A DNA stretch of 64,000 nucleotides, taken from assembly GCA_964017195.1 (NCBI GenBank), contig OZ024898.1, forward strand, positions 4,928,482 through 4,992,481, read 5' to 3'. Shown here in pieces: positions 56,594 to 64,000 of this stretch. The DNA comes from Siderastrea radians (taxonomy: Eukaryota; Cnidaria; Anthozoa; Scleractinia; Rhizangiidae). A program made the position numbers and the translations under genes. Each line of letters opens with the position of its first letter. Positions within the stretch are counted from its first letter, which is position 1. A model generated the notes under the pieces. It did not search any database. It was not told where the DNA came from and saw only the letters and a list, made by a program, of their open reading frames with translations.

Positions 56594-59500
56594 AGTCAGT
56601 CAGTCAGTCAGTCAGTGAGTCAGCCAGCCAGCCAGCCAGCCAGTCGTCAGTCGGTCGGTCAGTTGGTCAGTGGGTAGTTGGTCATTTGGTCGGTCGGTCG
56701 GTTGGTTGATCAGTCAGTCAGTCCACCATACCGTTTCCATGCCCATTCCATGAAGCATGTACACAACATCTTCTGTGGCAACATTTCCTGATGCTCCTTG
56801 TGCATAAGGACAGCCACCCAGACCACTGACTGAGGCGTCTACTGTCCGGACACCCAGCTGTATTAAAAAGGTGGCAATGAATAAAAGTACTCAACTGGGG
56901 AACACAATCTTTTTCTGAAAGCCAGGTGAAAGACAACCTCTAAGGTTCAGATCCAAGTAAACGCAGGCTGTAAATGTCACTGTGTTATAAGAAGTGAAAT
57001 TTGTTTAACTTCTAAACATGAACTAGGATTTTGAAGGTTTTGGGGCTGCAGGGCTACAGGGCTACAGGGCTTTGGAGCTCCAAGACAGAAGGGTTGGGCT
57101 CTTGGGCTCCATAATTTTACTCCAGAGCTCCATTTTGCCAAAATAAGCATTTTTTCCGGGCTCAAAGTAGAGAAATGAGTCGGGCTCGGGATTCCATGGC
57201 CAAAATTGGGGGGCTTCAGAGCTCCCAAGAAACCCTGCCCTCCCACTTTGGGACCCTGGATGAATATTTGGCAGCACGTAGATGTACTCAGATTGTCCTC
57301 AATCCTTCAGTTGTGTGTTGATGGGCAAAAAAGTAAAAGTCACCAGTCTATTGTCAAATTGAAGTTCATTAACCCTTTCACCTCTCAGATCGAAATAGAA
57401 ATTCTCTTTTCTTGTCCCCATAAATTTACTATAGTAGTAGGGGGGAGAAGTTGTCAAAAAATCAAGAGAATTCATATTAGGTGATCCTATCCTTAATTCT
57501 CATGACCTCTCTGATTGATTAAGAACTGATATTACAAGGAGAATTTTGATGCTCGTCACTATAAGGGCTTAAGGGGTTAAATATGAAATGTAACTGGCAC
57601 TTACTTGCAATGCAATGAGAATATTTGCCAAGGCCTGGCCGTACGTGTCATGACAGTGAATAGCAAGGTTGTCAATTGGCACACTCTCTAGGACACCTTC
57701 CAACATGGCTTGAGTCGAACCTAAACATCCATAACCCTTAATGTCAATAGCTGAACATCAAAACATTCCTTACTGGGCAGGGGGTATGGGTACTATATTT
57801 TCTTGAACAACACAATCACAGCAAATTCATACCCAGAGTCCTCAGGCTTCTTGGTCAGCAGGCGGTGCCAGGAGAGACTCTGGGATAATGGAAAAAATGT
57901 GATTTTTTTGACTGGCTGTTCTTGGGCTATTCACTGTAACAAAACATACAATGTAGAACCGTTAACTGCAAGATTCCTGCAGTGACAATTCCATTATCCC
58001 AGAGTCTCTCCTGGCGTGGCCCGCTGACCAAGAAGACTGAGGGCTCTGAGTACGAGATTGCAATCACAGCTGATAGCTTTGCTTTATCATTTATCTCACA
58101 ATTTTCGCACTTTGATGTGGATCGCGACGTTTCGACAGCATACTGCTGGTCTTCATCAGGCGCAAACATCACAATCCACATCAAAGTGACAAAATCGTGA
58201 GTCAAATGGTAAAGGAAAGCTATCATAAACCACGATGAGCAACCACATCTTTCATGACACAATCACAGCTGTTTCTCACCTGGAGTTCCCACTCCAATAG
58301 TGTCACCGAGGGAAACTTCATAACAACCCATGTCCAACAAGTTCTTTGTAACCTGCACAGTGAAAAGACAAACAGAACGGTGGGAGGATTTACATACCGC
58401 ATGTGAGGTTTCAGCCTATTCTTTTAAATCTTCTTTGTGAGTTATTTGTTTGCTCACCACATATACGTGTCGAGTCTGGCCAGTACAGGGCTTCTTGCTT
58501 ACCATGACTTACACATAAGAGGTTCAATCTCATGTCAACAACAGCTGACAATTTTCCCCTTCTAAGTCATTGATTAAATTTTTTTTTCTTGGTGTGTTAT
58601 GATTTGTAGGCAATAAATACGATTTTAATTTAATACTAAGTTTATGACATTTACAAAGGGTCTATAACACAAGTGTAAAGATTCTACATGTAGTCAGTAA
58701 TTCTTACCATTGCAACAGCTTTAGGGGCCACAGAGCCTTCATATGGACAACCAACCACACACGAAACATATCTGCATATGGACGTGCACAAACAGAACTT
58801 CAGTAACGTTATGACTACATATGGCATTTTGGTGCATTGGAAATTTAGTTTATGTTTGTGTGGGTGCTACAAAGTGAGCAAAACATCCTAAAGACTTTTC
58901 CCTGGGCCACTGTCCAGCAACAAACATTGAAATGCAATGGGAACTAAACCAGGTACCTCTCGCTATCGTCCAGAACAAGCGTTGCCATTCTTCATAAACC
59001 AATTGAGTTATGAGGCCAGCTGGATGCAGGAGGTGGAAATTTATATTACATTACCAGAAATAAACATACTAGCATAATAAGGTCTGAGGCATAGCACTTG
59101 TGTAACATGATGTACACTATTTCACCTACAGACTATAGGATACTGCCAAGCATTATTGTAAAAACAGAAAGAGAGTCCAGGTGGTCATAATCAGACATCC
59201 TTGTGAAGTGTGAGGTATTTTAGGGTGCATGAACACACTGAGTCATACTTGATGTTCAGTTAATTGGCAGAGAGGGTTTGAATTCTTTTAGAAACCTTAA
59301 ACAATTGACCCATATGGCTGGTGCTAGGGGTATAAAACATGGACTGTGAACTGACAGACTGCAGACTACAGACTGGGTATAAAACATGGACTGGGTATAA
59401 AAGGCGGATCGGACTGAGCATAAAATGTGGACTGAGTTTAAAAATTGCTGTACTGACCCCCAAAAAAATGTTACTTCAATATTTTCAGTTTTCTCCAGTG

Positions 59501-62500
59501 CTATTAAGTGGTCGAAAACTAAATCTTGCTTCCCTGGCTGTTTAAGCTGTTTGAGTCGAACGCTAACAAATGTAAAAATTGCCAAATCAAAGTGCGTACA
59601 TAAATTTCAACTGTGCAATATTGATCGCTAACATTATTGCACTTCTAATCTGGAGATGACTTTCAAGCCACATCTTTGGTTTTCACGTTCAATCTGAATT
59701 TCAAAATTAAGGAGATCATTTAAATATTTTTCTATTTCATGACACCAGGTTAATAATGACAAAAAGAACAAAATGCATAAGAAACCAGCCAGGAAAGAAC
59801 TCAAAGTTTCACCTGGTTCAGCTCTTTTGAGAAAAGAAAAATTTGTCTTCGCACGAACATTCAGTTTCTTGATTCCATTCATTTCACAGTCCATTAGGGC
59901 CAATTTGGCACTCATTGAGTTAAATTCAGTCCACATTTTATACTTGGTCTATAGTCCACCAGTCCATTTGTTTTAATAGTGTTCAACGCAGGAACCTGCT
60001 TAAACGGCCAGGGAAGCAAGATTTGGTCTTCGACTTTAACTGTCTTTAGCCGCTTTAATAATTCTATGGCTTTGTTTTGCAGATTTTCGCTCTTCTTAAA
60101 AAGGGATGAGGTAAGTCGAAGTTGATCATGATGAATTCGTTGGATATCCACAAATGTTTCTTTGTTGAGTGACATCTGTCGCAGGTGAGCAAGTTGCTTT
60201 TGACTTCATAAGTACTGTCTGGCTGATGTAACTCTTCCCTAAGCCGTGTGACAATCCCACTCTCGACCTCTCTGTACAAAAACTATGTTTTTGAAACCTA
60301 ATCTCCCTCTTTTCAATTCAAAGTTCCTTGTTGTTGTCTGATTCGGGAATAATTTTCAGAATTTTCAAAGCTATATTTTAAATTATTGAATGAAATACCG
60401 TATAAATAAAAGACACCCAACTCAAAAGCACTCGTCTAGAGAAAACTGAAAAAGTATCATTTATGAGATTTACGGGTCAGTACAGCAAGTTTTAAACTCA
60501 GCCTGCATTTTATACTCAGCCCACATTTTATACCCAGTCCGTGTTTTATACCCAGTCCATTATGTCCACAGTCTGTCAGTCCACCAGTCCACCGTCCATG
60601 TTTTACACTGACCATGTCTGGTGCCTAACTCTGGTTTCTCCTTAGCACATTTAGCGACTAGGAGACACTACTTCCCCTTGGATGGCATTCTAGCTCATTG
60701 CAGGGTTTCCCCTATTAATTTCTGCCGGCACCCATTTATAGTCTCTCTAGTACATCTGGGTTAGAGAGGGACTGTGGAGTGAAGATTCTTATCTAAGGAA
60801 AAAAACATGACAGGACATGGAAACCAGTTTTGAACTACAGACCTCTGATCTTCCTTGCATGACTGTCTGACATGGTCACCAAATACATCACTGAGCCTCC
60901 ACAACAAACTGAATTTAAAGCCAACATGGACTTTTAATTTCTGGGGCTCAGGTGGAGTCCCCAGCAGTCTAGAATCATGGAATATTCCAAGGTATGCATG
61001 ATCAATGAGTTTTTTAATGGTTGATTCCAAATTAATTGTACATTAATTTTTAGGAAGAATTAAATCTTACCCTCTGACAGGAATGCTGTTTTTCTTAGCA
61101 GCATCACAAACAGCTTCAAACCTTTGCAGACTTTCTGATATGGAGCAGTTTATATTCTTTCTTTAGTGGAAACAAATTATTAATAGAAAACAATTATTCA
61201 TGTGACATCAATGACAGTTACAGTGCAGTGCTTTAACCCTTTAAGCCCTAAGCCCCGATGAAAATGACATTTCTCTTTACATTATCACTACTTGCTTGAA
61301 TATTCAAGTGACAAGAATAAAGGAAGTGATCACTGAGGACAAGATGTCTTGATATTTTAGACAAATTCCCCTTACTAGTTCCATAAGAATTGCATGGAGA
61401 TCAGTAATGAGAATATTAAGCATTTTTATATCAAGGCTTTAAGGGTTAAACAAGAAGTTTAAGAGAGATTTTTAAGCATTGCTCCTATTTTTCTAACCTG
61501 CTGAAGGACTCTGATGCTGCTCCAAAAATTGCCACTTCGTTAACACCACTCTCCATCTGCAGTTGACGTCAAGGGAAAGAACTTTGAAAATACTGGTAAT
61601 GTTAACCCTTTCCTGCCCAAGGTAAATACCAAATTTTTCTAAATTGGCAACGATGAACTGGTAAACCCCATGTGATATACCATTTGAAAGGTAATTTCTA
61701 GGGTGTGCTGCAAATCACACTAACAGGGATGGAGGATGTCTTAGATTAGACTGAGAAGTGTCCAAAATTAAAAAAGAAAAACGTGTAAAATTTTCCTCTT
61801 CCTCATACATATTGAGCATACCCCCAAACTATAGCTAAATTTGCACCTCTCGGTGCACTGCTTGTTGTCAGATATCAACTTGAACCTAAAATTACAAAGG
61901 GAAGATGTTCCAAAAGTTGGAGGGGTGGTAAATCAAGTCTCACATAGGAGGGGGGTTCAATTTAATGCCTTCAGTGTGCAGATCTTTCCAAGATCTTTTG
62001 GTTGTGCAAATTTCACACAAATTGACCAAATATTGAGCATGTAATGGCATCTTGTGCCATATGGCACTCTTGGGCGGGAAAGGGTTTTAATAATCACTAA
62101 TTCTGAGTTGTTGAAGATACTGACAGTAAATTCTGAGACAAAATAGTGACAACAACTTGTAACAATGAAAAAACTGTTAGAAGTCATTTCAAACTGCACA
62201 CACTTCAAATCACCACTCCTAAAGCTAAACTAAAGGAGGAAGGATGATTCATTTTAGTTTGTGTTATCGCTTGCTCTTCACAGTTTGAAGGGGCGATTTA
62301 AGATTACAAAACAAAATAAAATAATACAAGCAAAATGAATCAAATGCACTGATTGCAGTTACAGCCAACAAACATGACCTGTAAGAAAGTTTTGAGCTTC
62401 ACAGTTTTCAAGTTTTTGAAAGGCAGGGATCTTTAACATGTAGTTAAAGAGTCAATATTAACAAGAACTGACCGCTGCTTGAAATCCTTTGAGGTTTGGA

Positions 62501-63994
62501 GTTAGAGCTGGATATGAAACACCTGGATTCCTCTTTATTCCTTTCATGACTTGCTCATGGTCAGCCATCTGTGAGGTATCAATCAATTATTTGAGATTAA
62601 GACATCTAACAACTATAATCCAGCTGATAAAAACAAGAAAGTCAAAGCCTTTTAGGAATTTATTTATATTAATTACTGTACATTTAAATTTGATGAGCTA
62701 GCAAAATCACATGACATAAGTGCAAGCTTGGAATGCCATTATTGGAGGTCAATACTAATTATGATAAAAATGACTTTTTTAGGTTACATTCCAGGAAGTT
62801 GGACTTTTTTGCAGGGTTCAGTGTGAGCCCAATTGGACTTTTTCTGGTTTTGCACCATACACACCACCCCAACTGTTTAATTTTAACTGGGTAAAGCAGC
62901 ACAGACTTAAAGGGTGGTATACCGGTAATTAGCAGATAATTATGCTTAATACCTGTGGAACCCACTTGGGTGAAACAAAACTGGTTGCTTCAATTGATTG
63001 AAGGCCAGTGTCTGAAAGCAGGTCAATCAACTTGATCTTTGTTTCAGTCGCAACAAGCCTCTGTAAAGACAAGTACAACTTAACCAAGTAATACAACCAA
63101 GACAACTATGTAATTCCCTTATTCAAAACCATAACTGGACAGAAAACTTCTTACTATAGAACTCCAGACTGAACCCATGCAAAACTACTGCATGTTTCAA
63201 GAGAACTCTAAAACAATATTTCTTAAATGAATTTCTCGATCAATCGTAATAGCAATATTTATTGTAATTTCTAAATCCCTAATTAACCATGCTGTTCATA
63301 TATAGTCATAATTTATGTTAACTTGTTTAGGTTTTAGTCATTGTACATATTTTATTAATTGATTGGTCACTGAAAAACCTCAAACGGGGATGTGTTCAGT
63401 AAATATGTATGTATATAGGTCATTCTCCGTTTGTATTGTAACTTGTATAATTAATTTTGTAGCGTAAATCTTGCAGGTCGGCACTAATTTTTTTTCTTTT
63501 TTGCTTTCCTTTTTTTTCCCTTTTTGTATTTTGTTGTTGTGGTTGTCGTTGTTGTAGTGCGATTGCAAATTTAAAAAAAAGTGTATGTATATGTATGTAA
63601 CTACTGCCTCAATGCCATTAGCTTACTGTGCTTTTAGTAGCATGTGAACTATAATGATTGGAGGTAGTAAAAAAATATATTGGTTTTCTGTTCCAAACTA
63701 TGTTTCTTAGATGACAACTAGTCCCTGCCAAAGTCAGTAGAGCTAACTTACTTGGTATAATACAGATTTCAAGGCCAAATCACAACTTAAACTGTTTTTG
63801 GTACGTACAACACTTTTTTTTTTTGGCCAGTACACCCCACCCCAAAGGATTGGGGTTAATCCCAAGGAGTAACTCCACCCCTCTCGACTGGGACCAGTGA
63901 CAAGTGCATTTTTAATATATACCTTTTCATTCTGAAGACCATCTCTAGGTCCCACTTCAACAATTTTGACCTTCTTCACCAGCTGGCTGACAGA
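55859..63994 (-). CDS. HMGCL: 3-hydroxymethyl-3-glutaryl-CoA lyase, right copy (all but the N-terminal exon)
   Basis: Ten coding exons can be placed on the minus strand: 63923-63994, 62953-63060, 62473-62568, 61498-61556, 61071-61160, 58708-58771, 58280-58352, 57605-57720, 56732-56857 and 55859-55975, the last with stop TGA at 55859-55861. All introns are GT-AG and phases fit, giving about 306 residues that follow the human enzyme. Visible key residues: Arg-Asp in [11 protein letters not shown], the metal-binding [12 protein letters not shown], the active-site Cys in [12 protein letters not shown] and the following Asn. The enzyme splits HMG-CoA into acetoacetate and acetyl-CoA in mitochondria. 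The presequence exon lies beyond the right edge. The C-terminus reads [14 protein letters not shown] and lacks the CKL peroxisomal signal of vertebrate HMGCL, so dual targeting is unlikely. Introns hold several transposons. A tetranucleotide repeat starts just after the donor at 56732. Confidence 0.92.
56280..56720. repeat. (CAGT)n microsatellite/minisatellite in HMGCL intron
   Basis: About 440 bp of CAGT, CGGT, TGGT and CAGC tetranucleotides, preceded by a short (AACG)n run. It begins roughly 12 bp beyond the splice donor at 56732. Long serine/glutamine/valine frames across it are repeat translations. Confidence 0.95.
57368..57580. repeat. MITE family with TTAACCCTTTAAGCCC ends, copy 4
   Basis: ATTAACCCTTTCACCTCTCA to ATAAGGGCTTAAGGGGTTAA in an HMGCL intron. 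Shares GATGCTCGTCACTATAAGGG and TTCTCATGACCTC words, inverted relative to copy 1. Confidence 0.65.
57820..58060. mobile_element. Inverted-repeat MITE in HMGCL intron
   Basis: AGAGTCCTCAGGCTTCTTGG to GAGACTCTGGGATAATGG (57835-57891) is repeated inverted at about 57988-58045, around a ~95-bp spacer. The ends carry ATCACAGC on both sides (57807 and 58063), a likely target duplication or extension of the repeat. Confidence 0.65.
58110..58186 (-). ncRNA. Hammerhead ribozyme candidate in HMGCL intron
   Basis: Minus strand, the sense strand of HMGCL. Helix I pairs CTTTGATGTGGAT (58174-58186) with ATCCACATCAAAG (58110-58122), closed by GCGC/GCG next to the core, with an internal loop between. The core is CTGATGA (58153-58159), then an extra A. 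Helix II follows (GACCAGCA against TGCTGTC with GTA loop and one bulged C), then GAAAC (58129-58133) and GTC (58126-58128), where cleavage would follow the C. All invariant core bases are present. Helix III is minimal, as in Penelope-type hammerheads. The inverted flanks continue outward through CACAATTTTCGCA-like sequence. Confidence 0.6.
59332..60613. mobile_element. Intronic element with tandem TATAAAACATGGACTG ends
   Basis: Left end has 4-5 imperfect repeats of TATAAAACATGGACTGGG-type sequence (59332-59445). The right end carries the inverse set (60485-60610). The ~1.0-kb interior includes a minus-strand frame (59912-60175, shifted near 60190) with a helical, Lys/Leu-rich stretch ([20 protein letters not shown]). 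The element lies between HMGCL exons at 61071 and 58771. No known transposase. Confidence 0.65.
61233..61448. repeat. MITE family with TTAACCCTTTAAGCCC ends, copy 5
   Basis: The best-preserved member: TTTAACCCTTTAAGCCCTAA at the left, AAGGCTTTAAGGGTTAAA at the right. Interior CAAGTGACAAGAATAAAGG and GTGATCACTGAGGACAAG resemble copy 1. HMGCL intron. Confidence 0.75.
61602..62089. mobile_element. MITE with AACCCTTTCC(T)GCCCAAG ends
   Basis: TTAACCCTTTCCTGCCCAAG at the left and CTTGGGCGGGAAAGGGTTTT at the right form inverted ends of a ~490-bp element in an HMGCL intron. A GATCTTTCCAAGATC palindrome lies inside. The ends resemble, but are distinct from, the 200-bp MITE family nearby. Confidence 0.7.
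63113..63598. mobile_element. LINE 3' fragment inserted in HMGCL intron
   Basis: The left HMGCL copy (about 938-945) lacks this ~490-bp segment, so it inserted after the duplication or was lost on the left. Plus-strand reading gives [18 protein letters not shown] followed by a stop, the C-terminus of a CR1/L2-like ORF2. An A/T-rich untranslated tail and GTATGTATATGTATGT-type terminal repeats follow. Confidence 0.65.
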
Positions 63995-64000
63995 CTGAAC

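Noticed and set aside
56398..56709. Long Ser/Gln/Val open frames of about 100 residues
   Set aside because: They are translations of the (CAGT)n repeat inside an HMGCL intron, open in several frames.
56310..56720. CRISPR-like array from regularly spaced repeats
   Set aside because: It is a degenerate tetranucleotide repeat with no spacers, in an animal gene.

Overview
This is animal nuclear DNA, most likely from an anthozoan cnidarian such as a stony coral or sea anemone. That is an inference from split genes with standard GT-AG introns, the intronless LicD-like family, and a repeat load of Penelope-like, DIRS and cnidarian-type miniature transposons. No species is assigned.

The window lies inside a tandemly duplicated locus. 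A 3-hydroxymethyl-3-glutaryl-CoA lyase (HMGCL) gene occupies 55859 to the right edge on the minus strand. Nine coding exons, including the last, can be read with compatible phases. A second copy enters at the left edge (318-1632) with three of the same exons and closely matching introns. Between the two lie three plus-strand copies of an intronless LicD/fukutin-related-type gene at 11772-13301, 27666-29183 and 48731-50232. The first two are open. The third is broken by a 22-bp deletion between two 10-bp direct repeats. Flanking DNA of the LicD copies is also repeated, so the array grew by unit duplication. Paralogous empty sites therefore date several transposon insertions.

The remaining sequence is mostly mobile DNA. 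From left to right: a Harbinger-like MITE with TTA target duplication; a LINE tail; a truncated Penelope-like element with GIY-YIG domain and inverted partial copies (7081-9726); a GPCR fragment; two TA-flanked non-coding elements sharing ends (7237-8088 and 16805-22788, the latter holding a 2-kb tandem duplication); TTAA-flanked elements (22846-26172); a nearly complete DIRS retroelement with a damaged recombinase (32628-37031) beside a perfect 82-bp inverted repeat; a second Penelope-like element in palindromic form (42620-45870); a LINE with reverse transcriptase (53027-54228); and several MITEs inside HMGCL introns.

Two features deserve most attention. First, hammerhead-ribozyme-like cores occur at several loci, the best lying in an HMGCL intron on the sense strand. 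Second, three unrelated palindromes carry the same 15-base apex (GAGGCCGNAGGCCGA) next to a motif whose inverse lies at the far end of the element. This suggests one family of hairpin-ended elements.
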